A DNA stretch of 64,000 nucleotides from Cylindrospermum sp. FACHB-282 (GTDB taxonomy: Bacteria > Cyanobacteriota > Cyanobacteriia > Cyanobacteriales > Nostocaceae). The position numbers were made by a program, and so were the translations under genes. Positions 34,750 to 43,826 of the stretch are shown here, in pieces (positions within the stretch are counted from its first letter, which is position 1; each line of letters starts with the position of its first letter). The notes under the pieces are model-generated. The model was not told the DNA's origin. It saw nothing but the letters and a program-made list of their open reading frames with translations, and ran no database searches. The stretch spans positions 53,474 through 117,473 of the forward strand of contig NZ_JACJRJ010000016.1 in the NCBI RefSeq assembly GCF_014697195.1, in the 5' to 3' direction.

Positions 34750-35409
34750 TTATATGAGGATTTGAATTTCTGCTTGAAGATTTGATCTGGCAGATTGTTC
34801 AGATATCTCAAACATTAAAGGCGTAAAGTAGATACGCGGACGCTGCAAAAATCGTTCTAAAACCTGCCGTCTACCTGCGATATAGTCCGCTTCTGACACC
34901 CAGCTATATTCCTGGCGAATGGCATTAGCGTATTCTTGATACTGAACTGGGTTGGCAGCCAAAATCGCTAAATCTGCATCGAGTAACACTTGGCTGTCAA
35001 GGTCATCGGCAGCTGCTTGGTGCTTCGTGTGCAGAATTAGACGAGTGATGGTGGTAATATTGCTAGATGGAATTCCCAAGCTTCTCAGCGCATCACTAGC
35101 ATATTCAGCACTCCTTTCTTCATTATCTTGAGCGTGAGTGTTATATACTACATCGTGAAACCAGGCAGCAAGTTGTACAGCAGGTAAGTTTTGGGCGTAG
35201 GTTTGTAAGGCGTCAATTGTGCTGAGGACGTGAGCAATATGTTTTACTGTGTGATAGTAGCGTTCGCCCTTGGCGCGGCGTAGCCGTTCGCCCTGAGAAT
35301 AAGCTTCAACCAGGCGAATAAACACTTGCTTTGCTGCTACTTGGTCAACGCCGAAGGGTTGGAGTGTCTGCTGCCAGTGAGAAAATAAGACATCTGTTCT
35401 TGGATGCAC
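34750..35409 (-). CDS. HD-superfamily metal-dependent phosphohydrolase
   Basis: A 219-residue HD-domain protein. RYYHTVKHIAHVLSTID provides the first His, AAWFHDVVYNTHAQDNEERSAEYA the HD pair, and VLLDADLAILA the last Asp ligand. The first half of YYHTxxHI is preceded by GERLRRAKGER, which looks like an 8-codon in-frame insertion made by a dispersed repeat (duplicated GER). Family members act on nucleotides or phosphoesters; the substrate is not known. The fold seems intact despite the insertion. Confidence 0.85.
   Translation of the reverse strand: MHPRTDVLFSHWQQTLQPFGVDQVAAKQVFIRLVEAYSQGERLRRAKGERYYHTVKHIAHVLSTIDALQTYAQNLPAVQLAAWFHDVVYNTHAQDNEERSAEYASDALRSLGIPSSNITTITRLILHTKHQAAADDLDSQVLLDADLAILAANPVQYQEYANAIRQEYSWVSEADYIAGRRQVLERFLQRPRIYFTPLMFEISEQSARSNLQAEIQILI
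35261..35294. repeat. Dispersed repeat inserted in-frame in the HD gene
   Basis: CGTTCGCCCT occurs twice with a 24-bp period (35261 and 35285), around TGGCGCGGCGTAGC. This is a typical Nostoc small dispersed repeat and adds exactly 8 codons. Confidence 0.8.
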
Positions 35410-35781
35410 AGTGGCACAACTTGAGAAATACCTTTTAACCTAGCATAAACTTATTGCTAAAGAATTGCAAATTTGGTGGCAGCAATCTAGATAGCAAAAT
35501 AAAATCAGGATTTAGGCAAATCTTAGGAAAATACAGGGCTTTGAGATTTTGCCCTCAGAATGACATAATTACGTTGTCGCTGGATAAGTCTGGAAAATTT
35601 TTCAGAAAGAATATGGTTGAAAACCCCTAATTAGGTGGATTTGCGTTATTTTATCCTAGCTTTTACAAAAATTTATAATTAATTAATGATAAATCATCTC
35701 AATAAATCTGATAGGATATTCTCGGAGCTTATTGAGATAGATCCTCAATAAAGTAGTTACATATCACAACTTTTTCAAACA
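35410..35781. other. Upstream part of the flavodoxin leader, with a possible Fur site
   Basis: No gene. ATTAATGATAAATCATCTC at 35682-35700 resembles a Fur box (GATAATGATAATCATTATC) with one extra base in the middle. Fur control would suit flavodoxin, which replaces ferredoxin under iron limitation, but the match is imperfect. Confidence 0.35.
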
Positions 35782-35905
35782 ATTCACAGCATGGCTGTGT
35801 AAACGCCGATTCCTTGGTGGTCAGGGAATGGGCAGTTAACTAACCCTTCAGAGCGATGGGGGGCTTTGTTTGCTTTCTTGCTCTTAACCAATAGCAGTTT
35901 GTATT
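35782..35905 (+). promoter_or_regulatory. Candidate structured 5' leader of the flavodoxin gene
   Basis: Three stems can be drawn in order: CACAGC-ATG-GCTGTG, ATTCC...GGAAT, and AGAGC...GCTTT/GCTCT, with a G-run (GATGGGGGG) and a T-rich stretch after it. The base composition is much more GC-rich than the flanks. I do not recognise a named riboswitch; this could be a cis-regulatory RNA or the relic of a small RNA. Confidence 0.4.
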
Positions 35906-35925
35906 TCTAAATATTAGGTTTCAAT

Positions 35926-36435
35926 ATGTCGAAAAAGATTGGTTTATTCTACGGTACTCAAACTGGCAAAACTGAATTTGTGGCTGAAATCATTCGAGAT
36001 GAGTTTGGAGATAACGTGACATTACACGATATTTCCCAAGCCGAAGCCGCTGATTTTGATGACTATCAATATCTGATTATCGGCTGTCCTACTTGGAATA
36101 TTGGCGAACTCCAAAGTGATTGGGAAGGCTTTTTCCCTGAACTCGATGAGATGGATTTTATCGGCAAAGTAGTTGCCTATTTTGGTACTGGTGACCAGCT
36201 TGGCTATGGCGACAATTTTCAGGATGCAATGGGAATTTTGGAAGAAAAAATTTCCCACCGCGGTGGGAAAACTGTAGGTTATTGGCTAAATGAGGGCTAC
36301 GATTTTAATGATTCTAAGGCGTTAAGAAATGGCAAGTTTGTAGGACTTGCCATTGATGAAGATAATCAATCTGACTTAACCGAAGAACGCATTAAGGCTT
36401 GGGTGGCTCAGTTGAAGACAGAATTTGGTTTGTAG
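35926..36435 (+). CDS. isiB: Flavodoxin
   Basis: A 169-residue long-chain flavodoxin. The FMN phosphate loop FYGTQTGKTEFVAE is at residues 9-22, the W-containing loop at CPTWNIGELQSDWEGF, and the second isoalloxazine loop at YFGTGDQLGYGDNF. It carries electrons in place of ferredoxin (photosystem I to FNR) when iron is low. It is not next to isiA here. A long leader precedes it, and the inactive hydrolase gene follows after about 160 bp. Confidence 0.96.
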   Translation: MSKKIGLFYGTQTGKTEFVAEIIRDEFGDNVTLHDISQAEAADFDDYQYLIIGCPTWNIGELQSDWEGFFPELDEMDFIGKVVAYFGTGDQLGYGDNFQDAMGILEEKISHRGGKTVGYWLNEGYDFNDSKALRNGKFVGLAIDEDNQSDLTEERIKAWVAQLKTEFGL

Positions 36436-36596
36436 AGAGTTTTGTGTTGTAGTTCGACAACTCGTTGGCTCTTCGTTAAGTATATATCTGATGCCAAAAA
36501 ACCACAGATGCACACAAATAAATTATCTGTATGTATTTGTGGTTCTATCTAAGTAGCCTATTGATGATTCTTAAATTATAAGGATGTACAGTATTT

Positions 36597-37349
36597 ATGT
36601 CTGATGCTTTCGATGTTGTTTGGTTAAGTTCTAGTCCTGTATTGCAGCGTTTTGATAAACCATTACTACAATACATATCTAAATATGTGCGTGTAGCGCA
36701 GTGGGAATACCACCAAAGCCAAGATGAAGGTAGTTCTATAGATCAAGCGGTAGATTTGCTGGATGAATTTTTAGCAAAGTATCCTCATCCAATACATTTA
36801 GCGGGTCATGGTGCAGGTGGTGCGATCGCTTTAACTTTTGCGCGTCGCTATCCTCAAAAAGTGCGATCGCTCACCCTACTGGCTGTACCTTCTAAACCTG
36901 CAAATACGTGGCACGTCCACTATTATCTTCAAAGACAACTATTGACTATCAGCCGTGAGCAGGTTTTAGCAAATAGTGTTCGTCATCTTTTTGGTCAACA
37001 ACCCCCTCACACCACTAAAAAGTTAGTAGCAGCTTTAGAAAAAGATTTAGAGCAAACCCCCTTGCTACACTCTCTTTTCAAGTTAGTTCATTTACCCAAA
37101 GGTGGAGTTTCTATGCCAATGTTGGTATGTGGGAGCCAGAACGATCTCATTGCTGAACCACCTGCATTACAGGACTGGTTAAAATGGTTTAAGCCTGAAG
37201 ATAATCTCTGGGAATGTTCCAAAGGACATCATTTTTTTCATTACTTTTATCCTCAACAAGTCGCCGAACAAATGTTGAGCTTTTGGCAACTTCATCATCT
37301 ACAACCAATGGTTGCATCTCAAGTAATTTCCCATAATTTGATAAATTAG
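36597..37349 (+). CDS. Alpha/beta-hydrolase fold protein without a nucleophile serine
   Basis: A 250-residue alpha/beta-hydrolase. The nucleophile elbow reads HLAGHGAGGAIALTFARRYP where active enzymes have GHSxGG, so Ser is replaced by Gly. The later acid segment (LVCGSQNDLIAEPPALQDWL) and a His near the end (KGHHFFHYF) remain. It therefore probably binds a ligand or partner rather than hydrolysing esters. It lies between flavodoxin and a small conserved-type protein on the same strand, so co-transcription is possible. Confidence 0.8.
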   Translation: MSDAFDVVWLSSSPVLQRFDKPLLQYISKYVRVAQWEYHQSQDEGSSIDQAVDLLDEFLAKYPHPIHLAGHGAGGAIALTFARRYPQKVRSLTLLAVPSKPANTWHVHYYLQRQLLTISREQVLANSVRHLFGQQPPHTTKKLVAALEKDLEQTPLLHSLFKLVHLPKGGVSMPMLVCGSQNDLIAEPPALQDWLKWFKPEDNLWECSKGHHFFHYFYPQQVAEQMLSFWQLHHLQPMVASQVISHNLIN

Positions 37350-37512
37350 CAAGTATTAATAAGGGTGTATATACACCTTTATTAATTTTTCATCTAACTA
37401 TAGAGAACCTTAAAGTAGGATTAAAATTCATCAAAGTTAATTTTGATATTTACTCCCGCTCAATTATCAAATTGTTAGTTTTTCAAAAAAACCTGTTCCT
37501 TACTGAATTCCT

Positions 37513-37761
37513 ATGAATACCAACTTTGATTTTCTAGGTGAATTATGTGATTTTCTATATCCTCGTCATCCATATCATGGGCAATTCGAGGCAGAATATG
37601 CGACGTTTAATGCACATCTTCAAGAGTTTTCTCAACGAATAAACTACATTTGTAGCCTGCAAACTGGTGGTAAAATCTCCCCAGAAGAAGCTTACAAACA
37701 AATTCACCTCCTTTGGAAACAGTTAAAACGTACCAAAAAAGCCCTAGAAATAGCTAACTGA
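37513..37761 (+). CDS. Small protein of unknown function
   Basis: An 82-residue, mostly helical acidic/aromatic N-terminal part (FDFLGELCDFLYPRHPYHGQF) with a basic end (WKQLKRTKKALEIAN). No known motif. The sequence looks like a real small cyanobacterial protein (balanced composition, ATG start, normal codons), and it lies on the same strand as the two genes before it. Function unknown. Confidence 0.65.
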   Translation: MNTNFDFLGELCDFLYPRHPYHGQFEAEYATFNAHLQEFSQRINYICSLQTGGKISPEEAYKQIHLLWKQLKRTKKALEIAN

Positions 37762-37870
37762 TTCTCAAATTTGACTTCCTATCCACTGGAATATTATAAA
37801 ATCCAGCTTTTGACAAACAAAAAAAATGCAGAGGATAAACACCTCTGCGTCAAAAAATAGTTGCAAATTC

Positions 37871-39763
37871 TTACAGTTTCGTCCCGCACTCAGCACAGAA
37901 ATTGTGGTTGGGGGGGTTTTTCGAGCCGCAGTTACTACAATAAACTGGTTCGACTGCGGCTTTTGGCGTTTGCTTAGGCAACCCGATCATCTGCGCGTTA
38001 TTCTTGCCTGGGGCTACCATTGGATAACAGTTTTCGTCTCTGGTGATTCGGGCATCGACAATCACAGGGCCATTGTGTGCCAGCATGGTGGCGATCGCAT
38101 CTGGCAACTCATCCCGATTGCTAATCACCATGCCCTTAATCCCATAGGCTTTAGCCAAAAATTCAATGTCTGGCATCCCTACTTCCATGTTTGAGCATGA
38201 GTAACGCTCACCGTAGAAGGCTTGCTGCCATTGGCGCACCATCCCCTGCCAGCCATTGTTCATAATGACTGTCTTGACATTTATGCCATACTGTGCTAGT
38301 GTTCCCAGTTCCTGTAAACACATTTGGAAACTGGCGTCGCCGCTGATACAGATGACTTCTTCATCTGGAAACGCCACTTTTGCACCCATAGCCGCAGGCA
38401 CACCAAAACCCATTGTTCCCAATCCAGCACTGGAAATCCAGCGTCTGGGGCCATTTTTGAGAAATTGTGCCGCCCACATTTGATGTTGACCTACATCGGT
38501 GGTGTAGAAAGCATGGGGCGCTTGGCGACCGATTTCCACAATCACCTCTTGGGGTGACATACTGTCGGGATAGTGGGGCACCACTAGGGGATATTCTTCC
38601 CGCCAACGGTTAATTAAATTCAACCACTCTTGGTTTTGGTTAGGTGTAGCCTTGGCGTTGGCGCTTTGACAACGACGTAACAAGTCAGTCAAGACGTTTT
38701 TGACATCACCGACTATAGGCACTTCGGGAACGCGGTTTTTACCAACTTCTGCCGGATCGATGTCGATGTGAATGACTTTGGCGTGGGAGGCGAATTCATC
38801 TAACTTACCTGTGACGCGATCGTCAAATCTGGCCCCGACACAGATCAGTAAATCACAGTCTGTAACAGCAAAGTTGGCGTAGGCGGTGCCGTGCATCCCC
38901 AACATTCCCAAAGACAGGGGATGATGTTCGTCAAAAGCACCTATACCCATTAGGGTTGTGGTGACGGGGATATTAAATAACTCCGCCAGTTTTTTTACTT
39001 CTTCGTGGGCATTGGCGGCGATCGCACCTCCACCCACATACAATAGCGGTCGGCGACTTTCCCGAATTAACTGGATCGCTGCATTAATTTGCCGTGGATT
39101 CCCTTTCACAGTGGGACGATACCCAGGTAACTTCACTGAACCCGGTACCACAGGCAGATAGTCAAATTCTTCTAAAGCCACATCTTTGGGAACATCAATC
39201 AAAACTGGCCCCGGACGCCCTGTGCTGGCGATGTGGAATGCTTCGGCGACAATTCGCGCCATGTCTTTGGGGTCACGCACTACATAGGAGTGTTTGACAA
39301 TTGGTAGGGTAATCCCGTAAATATCCGTTTCCTGAAACGCATCCGTACCAATTGAGGCCCGTGGCACTTGTCCTGTCACCACAATCATTGGAATTGAGTC
39401 CATGTAGGCAGTGGCGATGCCTGTTACCAAGTTGGTTGCCCCTGGTCCTGAAGTGCCAAAGCACACTCCTACTTTACCTGTAGCGCGGGCGTAGCCATCG
39501 GCCGCATGGGATGCGCCTTGTTCGTGCCTAACTAAAATGTGCTTAATAGCACCTGTAGCTTCTACTTTATAAAGGTCGTCATAAATCGGCAGAATCGCTC
39601 CACCGGGATAACCAAAAATATATTCAACGCCATGGCGCACCAGGCTATCCAGTAGGGCAAACCCACCAGATGCACGTTTGGGCGTGACGACTTGGGAGTT
39701 AGAGATAGGGGACTGGGTTTGATTCTCAGATTGCGCGGGACTGATGGGGGAGAGAGAACGCAC
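37871..39763 (-). CDS. ilvB: Acetolactate synthase large subunit with C-terminal zinc ribbon
   Basis: A 630-residue ThDP enzyme for the first common step of branched-chain amino acid synthesis. [20 protein letters not shown] carries the catalytic Glu, and [12 protein letters not shown]...[12 protein letters not shown] the ThDP/Mg motif GDxS...NN. The usual protein ends near [19 protein letters not shown]. Here it is extended by about 35 residues, including [23 protein letters not shown], a four-Cys zinc ribbon. The ORF track starts at 39880, but the codons before 39763 come from the right end of a TnpB-type element; GTG at 39763 ([11 protein letters not shown]) is the more likely start. Confidence 0.92.
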   Translation of the reverse strand: MRSLSPISPAQSENQTQSPISNSQVVTPKRASGGFALLDSLVRHGVEYIFGYPGGAILPIYDDLYKVEATGAIKHILVRHEQGASHAADGYARATGKVGVCFGTSGPGATNLVTGIATAYMDSIPMIVVTGQVPRASIGTDAFQETDIYGITLPIVKHSYVVRDPKDMARIVAEAFHIASTGRPGPVLIDVPKDVALEEFDYLPVVPGSVKLPGYRPTVKGNPRQINAAIQLIRESRRPLLYVGGGAIAANAHEEVKKLAELFNIPVTTTLMGIGAFDEHHPLSLGMLGMHGTAYANFAVTDCDLLICVGARFDDRVTGKLDEFASHAKVIHIDIDPAEVGKNRVPEVPIVGDVKNVLTDLLRRCQSANAKATPNQNQEWLNLINRWREEYPLVVPHYPDSMSPQEVIVEIGRQAPHAFYTTDVGQHQMWAAQFLKNGPRRWISSAGLGTMGFGVPAAMGAKVAFPDEEVICISGDASFQMCLQELGTLAQYGINVKTVIMNNGWQGMVRQWQQAFYGERYSCSNMEVGMPDIEFLAKAYGIKGMVISNRDELPDAIATMLAHNGPVIVDARITRDENCYPMVAPGKNNAQMIGLPKQTPKAAVEPVYCSNCGSKNPPNHNFCAECGTKL

Positions 39764-39810
39764 GATGAACCTCAGACTATAGCTAAAGTTAATGCTTAGA
39801 TTCTGTGTGT

Positions 39811-39880
39811 GACATACTCCCACACTGACGCAAGCGTACAGTGTGGGCTTCTCAGCGACTCCCGGTATCCCGTCGGACAT
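39811..39880 (-). mobile_element. Right-end (omegaRNA-like) scar of a TnpB element upstream of ilvB
   Basis: On the minus strand, GAGAAG is followed by a long hairpin CCCACACTG-TACGCTTGCGT-CAGTGTGGG (39819-39847) and then AGTATGTCAC. This is the form of the right end of cyanobacterial IS200/IS605-type TnpB elements. No TnpB coding part remains. It supplies the extra N-terminal codons ([21 protein letters not shown]) of the over-extended ilvB ORF. Confidence 0.6.
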
Positions 39881-39925
39881 TAACTGAGCTTTGTTTTAAG
39901 TCCACGAGATGCCCCTCCGCAGACT

Positions 39926-40243
39926 ATGCAATTTCTTACCTTGTACCCTACGAATTTTACTGCCCTGGATGAGATGCTGGCTTATTCGCGCTATGGGGCA
40001 AACCCGAAGGTGATTCGTATTGATCAAGATGTGCCTACTTACTTCTATGCTGTGCAACGGAGTCGCTTACCAATAGTCGCAATGCTGCTGGACAGAGGCT
40101 TATCAGACACCAATAGGGGTGAAGTTAACCACTGCAATTCTATCAGAAAACACAGAAATTGGCGATTCGTCGCCCACCCCCCGGACTCAATGAGTGATAG
40201 TGATAGTCGTTATTGGTCGGGGATGAATTTTGGATTTAGCTAA
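39926..40243 (+). CDS. Doubtful short ORF, possible ankyrin-like remnant
   Basis: 105 codons, divergent from ilvB. The middle (YFYAVQRSRLPIVAMLLDRGLSDTN) resembles one ankyrin repeat; the rest, especially after residue 70, looks like translated non-coding DNA. No ribosome binding site. It may be the start of a truncated gene or chance. The rest of the 39881-40326 gap has no other feature. Confidence 0.3.
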   Translation: MQFLTLYPTNFTALDEMLAYSRYGANPKVIRIDQDVPTYFYAVQRSRLPIVAMLLDRGLSDTNRGEVNHCNSIRKHRNWRFVAHPPDSMSDSDSRYWSGMNFGFS

Positions 40244-40326
40244 AATTTAATTTTAGTGGAAAAATCCATTAAATACTTACAGAATTCTGGTTTTAAGCAT
40301 AAGAATAAGCTATGATTGTAGCTTTT

Positions 40327-41583
40327 TTACATAACATCTTGCAAGACCCGCCGGGTATTTTGCCAAGCCCAGACACCAACAGCGGCAACTACAACACTCA
40401 TTCCCAAAAGCACAATTGATAAACCGAAGGCGTTAACTAGCTTGGTAGTAATCAGCAGGGGTGCGGTGAGGGCAATATTGATGGCGTGATTTTGAAAACC
40501 AAATACCTTACCGTGCATTTCTGGTAGTGTTTGTTGCTGAATTAAAGTTTGCATTGGCACGTTAACTAGGGCAGCACCCACGCCCAAAAAGATACAGAGT
40601 CCAAGGGCTAGGGATAGGTTCTGAACAAAAATGAACAACCCTAAGGCCAGCGCCATGATCAAAAACCCAATTAAAGGCAAGGGCAAGTGATGTAATTTAT
40701 GACCAAAGTGCCCAAGTATTGCCGCACCTATAACCATACCAACCCCAGCAGAGGCCACGAAAAAGCTAAACTGCTCCGGTGCCAAGTGTAACTTCGCCGC
40801 CATTCCAATGGCTAATTCTATCAGCGCTGCAAACACGCAGTATAAAGTGACAATTTGCAACATGGCATTCCACACCAGCCGATTTTTTTTGAGATAGCGC
40901 AAGCCCTGTAAGAATTCAGTCCAGGGATTAGCTGCACCTGCCTCTGGGTCAACCTGTCTGTGTTCTTTAAAATGAATCGGCATCATGATCAAAGCAGACA
41001 CCAGGTATAAGCCACCTACCACCATCTCTTTACCAAAACCTTTGTTCAAGCTTTCAAACCAATCCAACATGGGATTAGCCACCGCATTACCAACAATTAA
41101 GGCTCCCATCATCGTGCTGCTAAATAAGGCATTGGCAGCCATTAAACCCTCTCGCTTTACCAAAAGGGGGATAGCAGCTTGTTCTGCTGGTGCAAAAAAC
41201 TGTGTCACGGTGGAGATGGCAAAAGTGAAGATCAGCAGGATGAGAAATTCCCGTGGTAAAAAGGGAATCAACAGCATCAATACCCCGCGCACTGCATCGG
41301 AGCCAACCATGATCAGTTTTTTCGGCACGCGATCCACAATCACGCCGCCCGCGGAGCCAAACAAGATTGCTGGCACGGTAAATGCCATATACAAATAGAA
41401 GCGCCCGTTGTCGCCCACTTCATTAGCAGGTAGGTAGAGCTTCAGTAAGGCAATCATCAACACGAAGAATACCTTATCTGCTAATTGGGAAACTAATTGC
41501 CCAATCCACAGAAGCATAAAACCACGGTTTTTTAGCAGTGCGCCAAAGCCGTTATTAACAGCAGCAGGTTCAGTGGGAAACAT
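40327..41583 (-). CDS. MFS transporter
   Basis: A 418-residue major-facilitator protein with about 12 hydrophobic helices. The inter-helix motif GGVIVDRVPKKLIMVGSD (loop 2-3, GxxxDRxxRR type) and the repeated-half layout are clear. It resembles the MFS_3/EntS-like and LplT-like exporters. Substrate unknown. It is separated from the next leftward gene by about 100 bp of heptamer repeats and could be transcribed with it. Confidence 0.88.
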   Translation of the reverse strand: MFPTEPAAVNNGFGALLKNRGFMLLWIGQLVSQLADKVFFVLMIALLKLYLPANEVGDNGRFYLYMAFTVPAILFGSAGGVIVDRVPKKLIMVGSDAVRGVLMLLIPFLPREFLILLIFTFAISTVTQFFAPAEQAAIPLLVKREGLMAANALFSSTMMGALIVGNAVANPMLDWFESLNKGFGKEMVVGGLYLVSALIMMPIHFKEHRQVDPEAGAANPWTEFLQGLRYLKKNRLVWNAMLQIVTLYCVFAALIELAIGMAAKLHLAPEQFSFFVASAGVGMVIGAAILGHFGHKLHHLPLPLIGFLIMALALGLFIFVQNLSLALGLCIFLGVGAALVNVPMQTLIQQQTLPEMHGKVFGFQNHAINIALTAPLLITTKLVNAFGLSIVLLGMSVVVAAVGVWAWQNTRRVLQDVM

Positions 41584-41599
41584 TCAGATACTTGGGAAT

Positions 41600-41684
41600 T
41601 TATTGACTAGGTCATGGGTAATTTGTCATGAGTAATAGGTAATGAATAATAGGTAATAGTTTTTACCAATTAGCCATAACACAA
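41600..41684. repeat. STRR-like repeats between the MFS and hydrolase-like genes
   Basis: Degenerate units of GGTAATTTGTCATGAGTAATAGGTAATGAATAATAGGTAATAG, the same heptamer class as elsewhere. Confidence 0.75.
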
Positions 41685-42278
41685 TTACCAACTCTGTTGT
41701 CCGGACTCTTTTTCTTCATAGTGTTTTACCAGCAGATGCAAAAATTCAGCGGCACTCAGGGGACTTTTGGGGGCGGAAAAATCCATAGATTGATCTACCC
41801 AGCAGCCTTTGACAATTTGGGGCGATCGCCACATCGATAAATGATCAACTGCTGGCTCGGCATAAAAATTATTTTGCCCGCCACCCAGCAAGGCTGAACT
41901 CCAATGGGTGAAATAATCATGACTCAGTCGATGAATCGGAAAATTACCCCATAGTGGCATCCCCCATCCATCTATAGCAATAAATGCTTTCACATGACCG
42001 CCTAAGAGTTGCCACTTCACAGCAGCGGCGATCGCTCCCACCACACCAGCACTAAAGCTAACAAATATAACTGGCGATTTTAGCTCATTCCCCAAGCGAT
42101 CGCCTAAAAAGTGCAAAATATGAAATGCTGATAAAGTCAAAAGACCCTGTCCCGGAACAACCAGTATATTCTTGGCATCTTGACTGATTGCCCTATCAGC
42201 AACCGGATTTAACCACTCTTTGAGCAAGCTTTCCGTTAGTTGTGGTTGATGGATTCCAGGGCAAATAATGATCTTCAT
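41685..42278 (-). CDS. Small alpha/beta-hydrolase-like protein
   Basis: A 197-residue protein opening MKIIICPGIHQPQLTESLL, with a central VIFVSFSAGVVGAIAAA that fits a nucleophile elbow (SxSxG) after a beta strand. A Ser-containing elbow and several His in the C-terminal half (FYAEPAVDHLSMWRSP) suggest an esterase or lipase-like fold without a lid. I do not know a named function. The ATG at 42278 follows a long gap. Confidence 0.65.
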   Translation of the reverse strand: MKIIICPGIHQPQLTESLLKEWLNPVADRAISQDAKNILVVPGQGLLTLSAFHILHFLGDRLGNELKSPVIFVSFSAGVVGAIAAAVKWQLLGGHVKAFIAIDGWGMPLWGNFPIHRLSHDYFTHWSSALLGGGQNNFYAEPAVDHLSMWRSPQIVKGCWVDQSMDFSAPKSPLSAAEFLHLLVKHYEEKESGQQSW

Positions 42279-42643
42279 TCCGCTTTCTTGTTAGCAGCTT
42301 TCACAAAGCTCTTATTTAGGAATCTTAATTGTCTTAGATATAACATACCTTTTACAGAACCTTCAGGAAAATTTGTTCCCCAAAAAATAATCTGAATCCT
42401 TTATAAATAACTCAAACCCGCCACTGGTGTCTATTAACCTTTGGCAGCGGCACACAGCAGGTACGGAGGCTTAAATACTTAGCCTTCAGTATCGAGTAAT
42501 AACCGTAGTATGTCTTTTGAAAGATTGTTTTAACTCTTGTCCCTATCCTATCCCCCCGGATGGGATAATATCGTACAAGTACGGGAAACAATTAATTTAT
42601 TCCCTCGCTCTCTCTCCATTCAGGTCATATTGAGGAATTCATT
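42279..42643. promoter_or_regulatory. Divergent leader before the ferrochelatase-like gene
   Basis: 365 bp without a gene. GGAGGCTTAAATACTTAGCCTTC (near 42465-42487) forms a small hairpin. GGCAGCGGCACACAGCAGGTACGG lies just before it. I cannot match it to a known riboswitch. ORF 42537-42788 is a shadow. Confidence 0.35.
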
Positions 42644-43771
42644 GTGGTTGCCACGCCCCAAACTAAAGACCAACTGCAACACACCCACGAGCATCTATCA
42701 GGTCAAGACCGTGTCGCCGTATTGCTCATGGGCTACGGCGAAGTCGAAAGCTACGAAGATTTCGCTAACTATAACGAACAAGCTTTAAATCTACTCACTG
42801 CAAAATTCGCACCAGTGCCAACCTGGATTTATCCCCCCCTGGCAAAGCTGTTGGCGTTATTTGATCGCCATGAGTGGGGACACACACACCACGATTTTAT
42901 CTCCCCACACAATGCCATTTTTGAACAGCAACGGGCTGGTATTGAACACGAATTACAACACAAGTGGGGCGGTGGTGTCCAAGTTTTTAAAGCCTTCAAC
43001 TTCTGCGCTCCCTTCCTACCAAATCAAGTTCTGGCAGAAATCAAAAATCAAGGTTTTGATAAAATCTTAATTTATCCACTGCTGGTTGTGGATTCCATCT
43101 TTACCAGTGGGATCGCTATCGAGCAAGTTAATAACGCCTTCGCTGAATTAGCTGATGGTGATGAAAGTTGGGTAAAAGGAATACGCTATATTCCTTCTTT
43201 CTACAACGAACCGGAATACATCAAATTGATGGCTCGTTTAGTTGAAGAAAAAATCAACGCTGACGTAGCAGCAGCTTATCTACCTTCCCAAATCGGCATC
43301 GTGTTAATGAATCACGGTTGTCCTCACAAAGCCAAAGGATTCACCTCTGGAATTGTGGAAAGTCAGACACTGTATGATTTAGTGCGGGAAGAGTTAATTA
43401 ACCGTTATCCCTTAATCTCGGTGGGTTGGCTTAACCATGACACCCCCCTAATTGAATGGACACAGCCAGATGCCACCCAAGCGGCTAAAAACCTGATTCA
43501 ATTGGGTGCAAAGATCATCCTCTTTATGCCCATTGGCTTTGCAACAGAAAACCACGAAACCCTGTTAGATGTCCACCACATCATCCATGCTTTAGAGAAA
43601 CAGTATTCTGGTGTGGACTATGTGCAAATGCCTTGTGTTAACGACAATCCACAATTTCTATCGATGGCCGCTGAATGGGCCAATGCTCATATTGCTGAAT
43701 TGATGCAAGAACAAGCAAAGGCAATTAATCCCCAGTTAGCTGAACATCATCACCATCATCACCACCATTAG
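42644..43771 (+). CDS. Ferrochelatase-family protein with C-terminal His8 tail
   Basis: A 375-residue protein of the ferrochelatase fold: AVLLMGYGEVESYEDFANYNEQALNLL at the N terminus, LIYPLLVVDSIFTSGIAIEQV in the middle and IGIVLMNHGCPHKAKGFTSGIVESQ, then LISVGWLNHDTPLIEWTQPD and FMPIGFATENHETLLDVHH near the end. GFATENHET fits the His/Glu metal-binding site seen in chelatases. The C terminus is EHHHHHHHH, a natural run of eight His. The protein is diverged from heme-synthesis HemH, and a polyhistidine tail recalls CbiX-type cobalt/nickel chelatases. It may therefore insert or store another metal. Start is GTG at 42644 with TTGAGGAATTCATT before it. Confidence 0.8.
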   Translation: MVATPQTKDQLQHTHEHLSGQDRVAVLLMGYGEVESYEDFANYNEQALNLLTAKFAPVPTWIYPPLAKLLALFDRHEWGHTHHDFISPHNAIFEQQRAGIEHELQHKWGGGVQVFKAFNFCAPFLPNQVLAEIKNQGFDKILIYPLLVVDSIFTSGIAIEQVNNAFAELADGDESWVKGIRYIPSFYNEPEYIKLMARLVEEKINADVAAAYLPSQIGIVLMNHGCPHKAKGFTSGIVESQTLYDLVREELINRYPLISVGWLNHDTPLIEWTQPDATQAAKNLIQLGAKIILFMPIGFATENHETLLDVHHIIHALEKQYSGVDYVQMPCVNDNPQFLSMAAEWANAHIAELMQEQAKAINPQLAEHHHHHHHH

Positions 43772-43826
43772 GTAGACAAAGAAAGGGAGATGAGGCAATT
43801 ATTTTCTCTTCTCTCCTTTCCTCTCG

